This document shows positions 36,169 through 48,262 of a stretch of DNA of 64,000 nt, one piece after another; position 1 is the stretch's first letter; each line of letters opens with the position of its first letter. Both the position numbers and the translations under genes were made by a program. The stretch lies in contig NXFV01002075.1 in NCBI GenBank assembly GCA_002803225.1, forward strand, positions 1 to 64,000. Direction: 5' to 3'. The notes under the pieces were generated by a model. It saw nothing but the letters and a program-made list of their open reading frames with translations. It ran no database searches and was not told where the DNA came from. This stretch comes from Gamarada debralockiae. Its lineage: Eukaryota > Ascomycota > Leotiomycetes > Helotiales > Hyphodiscaceae.

Positions 36169-36731
36169 TCAAGCTTCATGCGGAGGCCCAGAACATGTCA
36201 CTTCCGAGGTTCGTGGAGACGATGAAGATATTTCTGTTTGAAATTCACAATTTGAAAGACTTCTTCTGAGCACAGAGGTTCCAAACCGAAACGCAACATA
36301 AATGTTGTACAGATTAACTCTATCCTCATCTGTATCTCCGCACCTTCCAAATCTCAAAACCCAAAACAAGTCGCCAAATCCACCAATCACAGCAAAATTC
36401 AAACGACGGTTCAATTCTTCACCCTTCGTCCTCATCTTAACATCCTCCACCGCTACCTCCCATAGCGGCAACGCCGTACACACCAGTGTAGTGGCCTTGT
36501 CGAGGGTGTTTGGGCCAGCGGAAGCAGAAAAAGCGATGGTAGGGGGTCATAATCTCTCCTCTGATTCCTTTGAACTCTTGGATCGTAGTATTGTGGTCGA
36601 TTGTAGTCCCTTCCGTTATTGCGTCGACGACCGAAATACGTCTCTTTTGTTCTGAAAAGGTTTGTGTTAGTCTCGGGTGAGGTGAGGAAGGGAAGAGTGA
36701 CTTACCCGTACAAAAGAGGATTGCCACGCAT
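36169..36731 (-). pseudogene. Hypothetical small gene with a one-base frameshift at a G5 run
   Basis: On the minus strand ATG at 36731 opens a 26-nt exon, followed by a clean 54-nt intron (36705-36652, donor GTAAGT, branch GACTAAC, acceptor TTTTCAG). Exon 2 reads TKETYFGRRRNNGRDYNRP and continues to RDYDP. At the C5 run (G5 at 36542-36546 on the plus strand) the protein-like frame shifts by one. It then continues for 120 residues as FSASAGPNTLDKATTL, LPLWEVAVEDVKMRTKGEEL, GGFGDLFWVLRFGR and YNIYVAFRFG to a TGA at 36169. One extra C would join the two halves into about 165 aa. It is either a recent null allele or an assembly error at the homopolymer. I do not recognise the family. Confidence 0.5.
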
Positions 36732-38499
36732 AATGGATAGTGATTGTGGAGGTGTTTCGGATGCTGAGCCTTTCAAGTTCCAAAAGTTTATCGGATTCTG
36801 GATCTTTGTTTTACTCCTTTTGAAGATTCAAGAATCAACAGTTGAGAATGTTCAAACGGTGAGGTAAAAGCCTTACTGAAAGCTAAAAGCTTGGGTTATC
36901 TTTCTGGGTACTTGAAGATTGAAAGTTGGTGATGGAATGCTGTTCTAGAGTGAGGTGTAAAGAGACCCTTTATATCTTGCTCCCTCATCCAGAGTCGATA
37001 CAAGCCTCGCTGTATGGGCGAGGGTATTGCAAGGCTGAGTCTTAGCCTTGTCGATCGCCCTGCTGATTTAATGCCAAATCTGAAAATTATTGGCCCGGTA
37101 GAAAGGTAGCAAAAAGTCTGATTGGTCTGTTCGCGAGAGACCCAAGAGTCGCTCGGCTCCGGACTTTAGTTGAAAAGCTTTCTTTCTTCTCCTATCATAT
37201 CTACGTAGCTACACTTCTGCTTTTCCGCCACGTACGCGCAAGCGTTTACAGTGTCTACTTTCATGTTGCAAAAATGTTTGTCCTAGACGGTGAACCTCAG
37301 ACCTGTGGTCTGAGGGCTCAAGCAGAACCGAGGACCCGCGGCTACACTCTACCAGCCTGTTTGCTCTTGCTCCTCTTTGGCCACCTCACCCCTCTGCATC
37401 TCCTTCCATTTGGAGACTGTTGAGAAGTAATACCGTTCCAATTAAGGAATTGCGGGCCGGCAGTTGGTAATAGCTACTGGGACGAACCGTTTCCACCACC
37501 GGTTCATCCGCGAAGTCTTCCAGGTCGGCGGTTACTGGGAACTCTCCTCCTCCCGCAGTCTCTTGGCTCTCGGGGTACTGTCTACATGCGGGTTCGAATG
37601 GTCCGATTCTACTAGGTACAGACTAGCGAACATTTGAAAGGCATGTTTCAAAGTCTTGGACGAAATACTGTGGGTTTGACTGGTGGATCGACCGGTCGAA
37701 TACACAGAAGGTTAAGGAAGCAAGTTTCCATGATAGTGAGCATCAGGCTCGCCGTCCCAAATAAGATCATTTAGGTCTCTACCGATCCAACGCTCGTGTG
37801 ACTTCCACCGTTGACCGAGGATTTACTCCCTTCAAAATTTCTACATATCGGGTTCGGATATTTTACCGCCCTTCGCCAAACAGGCAACTGCTGATCAACA
37901 GCGCTGTTTCAAGTTTCCACCCTGAAGGTGCGATTTAACTCAAATCCACCTACGTCTGACTGGCCGGCAATTACGAGAGACGAGCCCGAACTTTCTGCAA
38001 TTCCGACGCTCTGGGCCGCTGACAAGCCCCGCCAATTTGCGTCAAGTTATCCAAAAGCACAAATTTAATGGAGATTATGCATTGGCTAGTTCGCGTTTGA
38101 ACATCGCAGAACAAAAGTAGTAATCAAACACTTTCTTGCATCACTGTGTGGCATCAGATGATTGGGAGTCTTATTTGGCGCCAATGATTGGTCTAACTTG
38201 CGATATACGAAATTTCATTGGCGAGCGGTACGACCCCATGCACTGCGGCCAGAACCGCCGCCTCAGAGGCGCAGAATCACAAAGGAGCTAGGGGCTCTTT
38301 TTGTTCTGCTTTCATACGGACGAAAATGGGATGTATCAGCGCTGATATAGCCTTCCGGAAATGCGCTAAGTAGCGGATTGGGGAAAGCCCGACTTCCGAA
38401 GGATTCAGAGCCTGGCGAAATACATTTCTACTTCGAGTACATCTCTACTGCTTTTGCATTTAGCCTTCCCGAGACTTCAACTGTTTCCAGAGAGTCGGC
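36732..38499. other. Long intergenic region, no gene recognised
   Basis: Contains the upstream region of the minus-strand frameshifted gene and about 1.5 kb of sequence with many stops. Short T-loop-like strings (GGTTCGAAT at 37590) do not sit in a tRNA cloverleaf. Confidence 0.45.
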
Positions 38500-39485
38500 A
38501 TGTCCAGACCAATATTCGTTTGTGTACCAGGAGCATCACATTCTCCTCTCATCTACGATCCTGTGAAATCCGCTCTTGCATACCATGGATATGAGGCGAC
38601 CCCGATAGCTCTACCTTCAGTAGGAGGAAATCCGGCAACTTACGACTTTACGGAAGATGTACGAGCAATACGAAACTACGTTGCTCAGCTTGCGGATTCA
38701 GGGAGAGATGTTATCCTCGTTATGCACGGCTATGGTGGCCTTCCTGGCGCGGAAGCGCTCCACGGACTTGGGAAATCAGAGCGAGAGCAAAGAGGGCTCA
38801 GGGGAGGCGTTGTCAGGCTTGTCTTCATCATGTCTGTATGTACATCTCCCTTTCTTCTCTTCTAACCACCTTTATGTGGTTTAGAGCACCGCTTTGGTTC
38901 TCAAAAGATGGGCTTTGAGAGCTAGGACTTGTCTAGCAGTCTCAACTCTATTTTACGACTCAAATCGTTTGATTAACTAACACTGACTTTGTGACTCCTC
39001 AGTATATGGCAAAAGAGGGCTTTCAAGGCAGCGCAAGAGGCGACATCTCCGCCATGTTCCCCTACATGCGCTGTAATCTTCAAGTTCGTACCCCTATCCT
39101 TCCCATTTCATCCTCTAACAACCACCAGGCTGGGATCACAACCATAGACCCCAAAGAAGCTATAGACGTCTTCTACAACGACATGCCAAAGCCAGAAGCA
39201 GAATACTGGGCCTCCCAGCTCCTTCCGCAAAGCATCGGCGTCTTCTGGAGTAGGACTACGTATGCTGCTTGGCGATACTTTCCTTCCACCTACGTTTTAT
39301 GTGGGAGAGACCAATCAATCACGCTACCGTATGGAGAGATGATATTGAAAGCCGCCCAGGACTCACTGCCCAATATGATTGATGCGGTGGAGAAATGCGA
39401 TGGTGCTGGGCATTGTGTTATGCTGAGTCAAGTGCAGTGGACTGTGGATATGTTGAGGAGAGCGGCCGGGGATAGAACGAGTTGA
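38500..39485 (+). CDS. Alpha/beta-hydrolase-fold protein lacking the nucleophile serine
   Basis: Exons 38500-38835, 39003-39083 and 39129-39485 encode 257 aa. The N-terminal strand and oxyanion region are typical of the fungal AB-hydrolase family (PIFVCVPGASHSPLIYDPV, then YDFTEDVRAI). The nucleophile elbow reads VMHGYGGLPG, where relatives usually have H-S-Y-G-G, so the catalytic Ser is replaced by Gly (codon GGC; AGC would be one transition away). The other parts look intact: GGVVRLVFIMS, AKEGFQG, DPKEAIDVFYNDMP, a charge-relay region YVLCGRDQSI and the C-terminal His in GAGHCVML. It may bind a ligand without hydrolysing it, or be early in decay. The natural substrate of the family is not established. 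Confidence 0.8.
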
Positions 39486-40414
39486 GGGCTTGGTAGAACG
39501 AAAACTTTCGTATTGTACTACAAAGTTATTGCTTGACTATGTGGTTTGGATCAATGGGAAGTGAACACGTTCAGGCGAGCATCGGGGGTATTCACGCCAT
39601 GTCACATTTGGATCTTCAATCTGTGGATTTCGTATCGGAGACAAGAACCGGCAGGGGGCAAGAGCCGGAATGGGATACCGCTCATGATGATGACCTTACG
39701 AGATTATGACTTACACGAGAGACGGCTACCTGACTAGAGCTTCGAGATTATGACTTACACGAGAGACGGCTACATGACTAGAGCTTCAAGTAATATCCTA
39801 ATGAAACGGAATAAACCCATCAAATACAGTCAGCGGCACGATACTTGCGAAGGATCAAACGCTCTAACTTGAGTCGCCGTTTGATATTTGAACTAGCCGT
39901 TTGGATGATGAGAAATCAGCCCCGAGTAAAACAATATCTCAACATGGAAAGTGACAGGGAAGCCGGCAAGCTTGCAAGTTGTCATGAGTTCCAAGACTTG
40001 GATTTAGTCCAAAGATGTGCTCTTTAAAGTAGAATATAGAACTCGCAAATCGGCACAAATAGAAAATAGATAACTAATTTCTGAACACGGAATAATTACT
40101 TCGCACCTCGAACGTCGGACCAATCACTCTCTTTCTCTTGCTCCGCTCTTGCATCCTTCGGCCGCTTCCAGGATAAACAAGGTGTACCAAGCTTCTTGTC
40201 AAGCTTACACTGTGGCGCAATAAAGTTTCGGAATCCCGCGTCACAGTTCGCTACGGTACTTCGTAATGCTTACTTCTCACTTATTCATCACTCGAACTTT
40301 CCAATTGGCTACGAGTCCTGGACAATAGGATGTATCTTAGCAAGAAATTTTACTTACTAACACAAACAAAATAGCCTCGCGACCTATGGACAATGCTATA
40401 TCGAAGCTGCTCTA
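39486..40414. other. Convergent intergenic region with a small tandem duplication
   Basis: Lies between the 3' ends of the hydrolase-like gene (+) and the ABC transporter gene (-). Apart from the 44-bp duplication at 39699-39786, no feature was seen. Confidence 0.5.
39699..39786. repeat. Two-copy 44-bp tandem repeat
   Basis: Copies at 39699-39742 and 39743-39786 begin CGAGATTATGAC and end CTAGAGCTT, differing at one base (CTACCTG versus CTACATG). This is a recent local duplication in non-coding DNA. Confidence 0.9.
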
Positions 40415-43400
40415 TCACTCATCATCTACCAACCTTCCTGCATCCCAAGCCTTCTTCGCCGCCTTCCGAAGGGCCTCAAGATCACCACTCATCTCACACA
40501 TGCCCTTAAAGACCGCGTCTTTACCCTCTTTCTTCAGCAGCTCATGCGGATGTCCGTATTCCATCACACAGCCTTTATCCAGCACTAACACTTTGTCGTA
40601 ATCAACAATCGTTTGCAGGCGATGCGCGATAGTGATGATGGTGCTCTTGAGCTCGCGGATCGTTTCTTGGATCTTGGAATCCGTGTTGTAGTCGATAGAC
40701 GCGGTGGCTTCGTCCATCATTAGGACTTTGGGTTGTTTGAGGAGTGCGCGGGCGAGACAGAGGAGTTGGCGTTGGCCTTGGGAGAGGTTGTTGCCGGATT
40801 CGGTAACGGTGGAAGAGAGGTTCAGGAAGATGTTCTTGTTGGTTACTGGTGTGGAGGCTCCAGATGGGATGTCGAATTCGACGGCTCTGCCAGGCGTGGC
40901 TGGTCGAGAGGCAGTCAGGGGTGTGGATGGATTTGTTGTCGAGGTAGGAGCGCCGATCAATTGGACACGACGTAGGGCTGTGAAAATATCCTCGTCGGTG
41001 AAGAGGTTGAAGGGATCGAGATTGCTTCGAATTGTTCCAGTGAACAAGGTTGGGTCTTGGGGGACGATAGTTATCGATTCGCGAAGATCTTGAAGACCAA
41101 TGAGGCCGATGTCAACGTCGTCAATCAAGATCTTGCCAGTTTCGGCTTCGAGGCCACGGAACAACGCAAGAGCAAGTGAACTCTTGCCTGCGCCGGTTCG
41201 ACCAACAATCCCGACTTTCTCTAAGGGATTGATCTTGAAACAGACATTCCGCAGGACTGGTTCCAAATCAGATCTATATCTTGTAGTGTAGTTAATGAAT
41301 TCGACAGATCCCTGACTTGGCCAGTTGGCCGCAGGTCTCGTCTTTTCAATGACTGCCTCTGCTTCCTGCTCGACATCAAGGTATTCCTTGATACGTTCCA
41401 CAGAGTTCATGTTCTGTTCATTCATGGCGTATAGTCGTACCAGCCAGAGTACGTTCTCCGTGAAGCTGATGGCATAGCTCAGGGACAAACCAGCAGAGCC
41501 TGCATCGATCTTCCCAATGTTGAGCACAATGAATGCGCCTGCAAAGAATGCTACGAGATCACCGATAACGTCGATTCGGAAGGCAAGCCATCTGTTTGCC
41601 GCCCACAAGTATATGAACGGTCTGCTGTGAGTATTGATACGCAGCATGTTATCTCGGATGAAACGTCTTTCGTCTCCATAAGCACGAATCGTGGTAATTC
41701 CGCTCAGTGTCTCTCCAAATTGTTGGAAAAGCGGGCTTCTCTGTACAGATTCCAGTCTCTTAAGATCTCTTGATGATCGAAGGTAGAATTTTCCAACGAA
41801 GAAGTAGAGCGCACTGATGAAAACGCAGGCAACAAGGAATCCAGGAGTGATCGCTGTGATCAGAGCAATTGTGACAACAATTGCCAATGCGCATGACATG
41901 ACACCAATGGCAATTGGTGCAACTTCCTGGTCAACGGCTTCAAGATCTTTGCTGAAACGATTCATGAGCTGGCCCAGAGGTGTGACATCGAAGAATTTGA
42001 ACTTCGCTCGAGTCACAGATTCCATCAAACGTTTGTGAATCTTCCAACTCGCAGTAAGAGAGCCAAAGAATAGCCAGAAGTCCCTGAAGAGTGCTACTAA
42101 CATGCAGGCAACGCCGATCAAAGCGTAGACAGTAAGGTAGTATGCAATGTCGACGTCTGGAGCCACTTGGGCGAGGAGGGAGGTCTTGGTAGGATTGAAA
42201 TACGGCTGGACTTTGGAAAGTCGCGATCCTGCCACTTGAGCGGTCGAGATCACATTGCCGACATAGCTATCCGCAGGTAGACTTTGATGGAACATGACCG
42301 ACTCAGTCTCATACTGATTCGCCCACTGTCTGATCCATATATTGGCTGCGAGACTGCCAAGCTGCTGGACGCCAAAGACCAATACGGCAAGCACCCAAAA
42401 CCACCTTCAACTTGAGTTAGTACTAGTTCAAAAGGCATATTGACTAATGGCTTACCAAGGTCCCATAGACTTCAAGTAAAGAATTAGAACAGTCCATTTG
42501 ACGCCACCTTCAGCTTTGGTTTCCGCCATTGCGTCTTTCTTGATGCTTTGTTCAACGCTCTTGACTTTGGATAGTCGCCTGCCATGCTTGCCATTGCCAT
42601 TGGCTTCTTGGATATCCTCCACAAGCGTTTCTCCACCTTCCTCGCCAACACTCGACGGTACTCGCGATGGAATACGCGAAACTGCAGCTGATCCAGGTCT
42701 CGATTTATTGACGTCGTCTCCGAGTTTACCTGATGCGATTACTTCTTCCGAAGGCCCTTGAACTTCGACTTTGCCGTTATCGAGTAACACCACGTACCGA
42801 GATTGTGGCACGCAAAGAGCCAGGTTATGAGTTACTAAAATGCAGGTCCGGTTATGCATGAGAGGCCCACGTATGCAGTTATCGAAGATCCACTTGGCCG
42901 TGTGTGAATCCACAGCACTGAGACAGTCATCTAAGAGAACGTGCTTCGAGTTGGAATACAGAGCTCGTGCAAGAGATATGCGCTGCTTCTGGCCTCCTGA
43001 GAGGGTGATACCCTTTTCACCTACGAGCGTCTCGTCACCCGCGTCTAGAATTTCCAGGTCACGCTCCAAGGCGCAAGCCACTATGACATCTTTGTATCGC
43101 TTCTTGTCAAATGGCGCCGCAAAAAGGATGTTCTCCTTGATGTTGGCATTGACGAGCCAAGCTTGTTGGGCGCAATATGCAACGGTTTCCGTGAGGCCGG
43201 TTTCTGGGTCTGGTCGGACATCTTCACGGCTATAGCCACCAGGAAGATAGACACTCCCCTTTATTAGGGTCATTTCACCCAGAAGTGCCATCAAAAGGGA
43301 CGTTTTGCCGGAGCCCGTGGGTCCTGCAATAATGTTCAGCTTTCCGATCTCGAACTTGATGTCAAGATCCATGAGGCGGAAAGCGGTCGAGATGGCCTCT

Positions 43401-45603
43401 GGTGATGCTTCTTTGCCACCCCATGAGAAGGTCGCGCCCTTGAAACCAATCATCTTGTTTCCGCTTTCGTCCACATTGCCATGTCGAAGTTGCTCGTATT
43501 TCTCTGTCTCTTCTTCGTTCAAGAACTCTTCCACACGGTCTACAGAGACCTTGGATTCTAGCACATGTGCAATCATATCGCCGAGTTGATCCAGAGGAAC
43601 ACGAAGAATGCTGAAGAGGGATATGGCCGTGAAGGCGATCGATGGATAGAGAGGTTTCTTTTCAATTGTCGTATAGACAAGGAATGAAAAGAAGGTTATA
43701 AGTACTGGAACAGTGTTCCACACAGCCACAGCGAATGCCCAGAGAATATATTTCGACCGCAATGCACTCAGTTCAGCGGAACGTTTCTCGTTGACAATCT
43801 TACTGAAGCGGCGCTCCCAAGCAAAGAACTTAATGATTCGAATGTTTTGCAAAACCTCGTTGGTCGTGTGGATCCGCTTGTCTGTTGCTGCCATAATCTT
43901 CTTTTGGAATTTCCCAAAGCCTCGTGCAAAGAGAATGTTGACTGGTAGAAGGATAGCCATCACGACAAGTCCAGGAATGCTGCTCCAGCCAAGGATTTTG
44001 TAGAGAAGGTAGATGGCAACAACAAGTTGTGTGGGAGCCGCGGCCAGGAGGAAATGTAAGTACGCCGTGATTTCGCTGACTTTGAAGGAATCAACGGACA
44101 TGAGATTGATGATGGTTCCAACGTTAACCTGCTCATCTGAGCCTTTCGTAGTTGGGTCCTCATCTCGGGAATTTGTGCTGTCCGAGTCCCGCTTAGTCTT
44201 GTCCTTCTTCCCGCCCATCCCCAACATCTTCTTCATGGCGCTTGGCTTCGAGGCATCATCTTTGTCCTTTTTGTCCCCAAGTACGGTATCACTTCCTGCT
44301 GCAGCTTTTCGTCGAAGAGCCTTTGCGTAAATCTCGCCGATGATAATAGCACGTAATCTGATACAAATCTTGCGCCCAATCCATAGGGCCTGCTGATCGG
44401 CTAATGATCGGAGGATGTCCGTGAATGCAAGTAAAATGACATAAAGCCAGATGACATTTCGTGGAGCTGTATCCGGGTCCTCAATATATTCCAGAATGGA
44501 TTTCAACAGAAGTGTTGGCGCAAAAGTGAAGAGACCAGAGAAAACTGCATAGGCGCACTGTATGATGAGCTTTGTGCGGAAGTAACGTATAAGGTGCCAT
44601 GTCAGAATTGTCGTCTTCTTTAATAGTCGATAATCGGCAAGAACTGCTGCGGCCTTGTCCTTGGGGACCAGATTCCATACATTTGCCATTTCGAAGGTTT
44701 GCTTGTATCCTTGCCAGACAATGGCGTCAACCCAGGCAAAGGTGTAAATCGAGAACAAACTGGCAAGAGGTTCCCTGGATGGTTCAATCTCCCCCTCCCA
44801 TTCCAAGACAACAGCTTTGTTTCCCTTGCGTGTGGTGATAGCTATTCCAAAAAGGAGCGACGTTAAAGCGAATTCGGAGATGATCAGAGCTTGGGCGACT
44901 CTCGAGCGAGGATGAATGATTGCAGACCGGAAGATGACCAGTGAGAACACCCATTGAAGAGAATAAAGTGCTGCAGTATGGTTCCATAATCTCGGTATTC
45001 TCCAGCTTGTATAGCTCATTAGCAGTCTCAGACCCGCGAGAACCAAGATGTATGTCCAGGTTATGATCCCCGCGATTGTGGCCGTCGTCGCTTTGGGACC
45101 ATGTGCGTGCAGGACTAATGCTGCCACATTGATAGCATCCACAGCTGCAATTGCAAGAAGTTCAATGACCACCAGTGTATTTTGGCCCCTAGGGCTATCA
45201 ATCTCGGCGATAGATCCCATTGTCGTTGTCTTGGCGAGAGCCAATCGGCCCCCATTTATCATCAGACCCTCATCTTCGTCCTCGTCCTCGCGCGCGGTGT
45301 TCGACTCGTCGTGGATGCCATTTGTACCATTGTATGCCCGAGGGGTTTCAATAAAATCCGGCCCATTTGGTATCTGCTGGTATTTCGCCTCTCGTTTTAA
45401 TTTGACGTTTCGGCGGATGGCTTGTATCGAGAGGGCTAATATCGAAACGCAAACGACTATTAACGGGAACAGAACTTTCAGAAAACTGCCGAGAGTTAGC
45501 AAGTGTTCAAGGGTTCCTAAAGCCTAGGGCCGCCTTACTCTCGTTGCACACAGTTTGTAATGTCATCGATTTGCCATATTGGCCCTCTGCAATTGCCCAG
45601 CAT
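40415..45603 (-). CDS. Full-length ABC transporter, ABCC (MRP) subfamily, YBT1-like
   Basis: Three exons, 45603-45539, 45485-42456 and 42404-40415, encode 1694 aa. A short first exon (MLGNCRGPIWQIDDITNC...) precedes the first membrane helix, FLKVLFPLIVVCVSILAL. Architecture is TMD0-TMD1-NBD1-TMD2-NBD2. NBD1 has Walker A GPTGSGKTSL, signature LSGGQKQR and Walker B HVLLDDCLSAVD, with Asp in place of the catalytic Glu as usual in ABCC NBD1. NBD2 has GRTGAGKSSL, LSQGQRQLLCLARAL and VLMMDEATASID with the catalytic Glu. A charged loop (KKDKDDASKP...) interrupts TMD1. The length and TMD0 fit vacuolar bile-pigment/conjugate exporters of the YBT1/VMR1 group. Expected role is export or vacuolar sequestration of organic anions or glutathione conjugates; the substrate is unknown. 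Confidence 0.92.
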
Positions 45604-48262
45604 CTTCCAGTAGATAGTGATGAATTCGATGTAAGGATTGCATGCAGTAAGGATGGAACGGAGGCGCTCGATAATCAAGCATGAAGCTGAGGCGTATGAC
45701 CACGCCCAGTTCACGTCCAGTTTGAGAGAGAAACAACGTCAGAGACAGAAGGTGTAAAAATACAAGAATATCGCCGTACGGTGGGTCGGTTGTAAATCAC
45801 TAAGATAAATCATGTCGAGCTAGCAAAGCCGACTTCCAAAAAATTGCCCCGCAGCGCCCGCTATTCTGCCTTGGGCAAGAAGGTTCACTGTTGTTGCACA
45901 AGAACGTCAGGCTTCACAAGCAACGTCCAATGCAGTTACCTCAACCTTTTAAGGCTTTTTATCGCCTGAATTCATCTGAATTTCGAGTCATATATTCTTC
46001 CAAGGGACATAAACGCAAGGAACGTGCAAGTGCATTATTAACAGAGCTTAATAAACTACCTATGGGCTTCTAGTTCTCCTTTTATGTTAGGTTTACAGCC
46101 TCGTATTCTGAACGAGTGTCTGGAAGGCAATGTTCGCCGGATTTCTTCCACACCGCTCCGCCTCAGTTCTGAATGTCTTCGAATGCCGAGACAATTGATT
46201 GTTCCTGGAACATCGGATGGCTTTCCGTCGAACTTTATGCCAGAAGAGCTGATTGGACAATTAGTCCAGTCCGTGCGTGCATGAGCTTCAATCACACGAC
46301 AGTGGGGGTATGCAGAAGCCTCAGTCGGACACCAGCGGCGTAAGAGTCATATCAGATTTCAGCTGTTGATAAAGTTGCAGATATTCATGCAGATACGCGC
46401 CCCATTCCCTCAGACCTTCTGATTGCGGGGTGTGTAACAACCTTTGAAATGGTGTAGTGTCTACAGACACCAGACCGAGGCCCAAGGGTCTTCCAGTGAG
46501 TCGCAGAGTTGGGAGTATGTCGAGATGCCTACATCCAAGTGAAAGAGTATTCCTTGCCGTCGAAATCTGCAGGCCACCACCTCATCGATGCCTCCGAATC
46601 ACATCAAGAATTTGCTATTAGCTAGCCGTAGAAAAGAAACATGGAAAGAAGAGCAAACTTCAACAGTCGGCAAGTCACATACAAGCTTCATCTCTTTCTT
46701 ACAAGAGTAGCATCAGCGAGTACCCAGGTGCTTCCTAATAGAAACGTGCCAGTCAAGCCGACTCCTGCTAGAAAAAAGAGGGGGGGGTCAACTTTAAGCC
46801 TCCTGGAAGCAGTTGAAGGCTTGGACTTTCAGACCTCAAAGGTCCCCGATTCTGAGCTACGAGAGAGACTCTCTGCTTGGGTAGATAACGGTAATGGCCA
46901 CACCTTTTGGCCTCCAATTCCCATATTCAAATGACTTGTCCAGAGGCAGTTGGAAGAAGAGTTGTCTCCAAGAACGCGTTTGCCCCTTCAATGGCTGTGT
47001 TGATCGTTCCCAGCTGTTGAGCGATCTGTGCTTGGCAAAGTTGTAGTAGAACTTGTCCAGCTTTCTCAGCTAAACCTGGAATTAGCTGATAAAAACTAAC
47101 TTCTCAATGTCGTGCTCATTTATTATGTCAAGCTGATTCACGTTGTCGACGCCAATGTTGGCATCTACACGACATTTCCTCTAGAAAGAAAGTCGCTAGA
47201 ACGTCTACTATCTAACTGCTAAACCAAAAACTGTTAAGAAGGAGGAATGGATGAGGGGTGGGCAAGCCGACCTAAGTGATGATGAAGGAAGATCTGGAGT
47301 CGTTGTCATTACTCTCACTATCAGTGTTTCCTCTGGGACGTCAGTGTACAGGCAGTCAGGATGCTACTTATACAAATTTCTTGGGTGCTGAATCCGAATG
47401 TAAGTAGTGAATCAAAGGATTTCACATGCATAATATCCAATTCAGCTATTCATTCAGTCCATTTGAAGACGTCAGCCAGTGGCTAAAATTGTCCAAATCC
47501 GTGATTCATCGTCTGTCTTCTCAACATGATCCATTCACTCCGTAAGCCTTTCCCATCCCCTCGCCTACCATATATAAAAGACCCCAACCTCTCCCTAACC
47601 TCCTACTCCCCTCTCTCTGGCCAATCCGAATATCACAATCTTTCAGTACATCAGAGCGATTGTGAGTGGGTCGCACGCGAAGGTAAAAGGCAGTTTTCAA
47701 AGGAAGTGAATGATTGAAAGCATGACAAATCGAAGGAGTCCGAAGATAAAGATTGGAGTCTTTGCTGTTAGCGAGTGACAAGTCGGTCGCGGAGTGGACT
47801 TTCGATATCGCACAGGCTCGGCAGCGACAGTTTTAGGGTACGACAGGGGAAAGAATTAAGAAGGAGCCGCCAAGGTTTTCCGAAATTGTGACGCCATTGC
47901 TCACGGGAAAGTCATCTACAGCATTGATAGAAGAAATCTCCTTGACAGCCTCCTTGCCTTGCTACTAACTCCACCTGTAGAGGTGTTCGTCTGTTGGAGG
48001 GTGAGGTGTTGAGCAAGGTAGGTGGGCCCGATGTTAGGCATCCTGGAGTGCTTGTCTCCACCTACCCAACCATTGATTAATTGATTTGTCTGACGCCGAT
48101 CGAACCCTTAAGGGTTATGCGGAACCTCTGCTATTCTACATCCTCAGGAAACCTCGCCGGACAAAAACCTGAGAGCCGCCAGTTAACTATCATCAATAGG
48201 GGCTGCTTGCGTTCCTAAGGAAAGTATGCAATAGGAATAATCCCCCCACTAGCTAGTAGCCC
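45604..48262. other. Long non-coding region upstream of the ABC transporter gene
   Basis: No frame is convincing. A 97-codon plus-strand frame at 46641-46934 has a Lys/Arg patch but no domain or splice extension. The region next to 48262 flanks the retroelement remnant, yet no reverse transcriptase motif is visible in it. Confidence 0.5.

Noticed and set aside
37580..37610. T-loop-like string GGTTCGAAT suggesting a tRNA
   Set aside because: The flanking stem does not pair and no acceptor, D or anticodon arm can be drawn.
46641..46934. 97-codon plus-strand frame
   Set aside because: Lacks recognisable domain or extension; flanked by stops in a long non-coding region.
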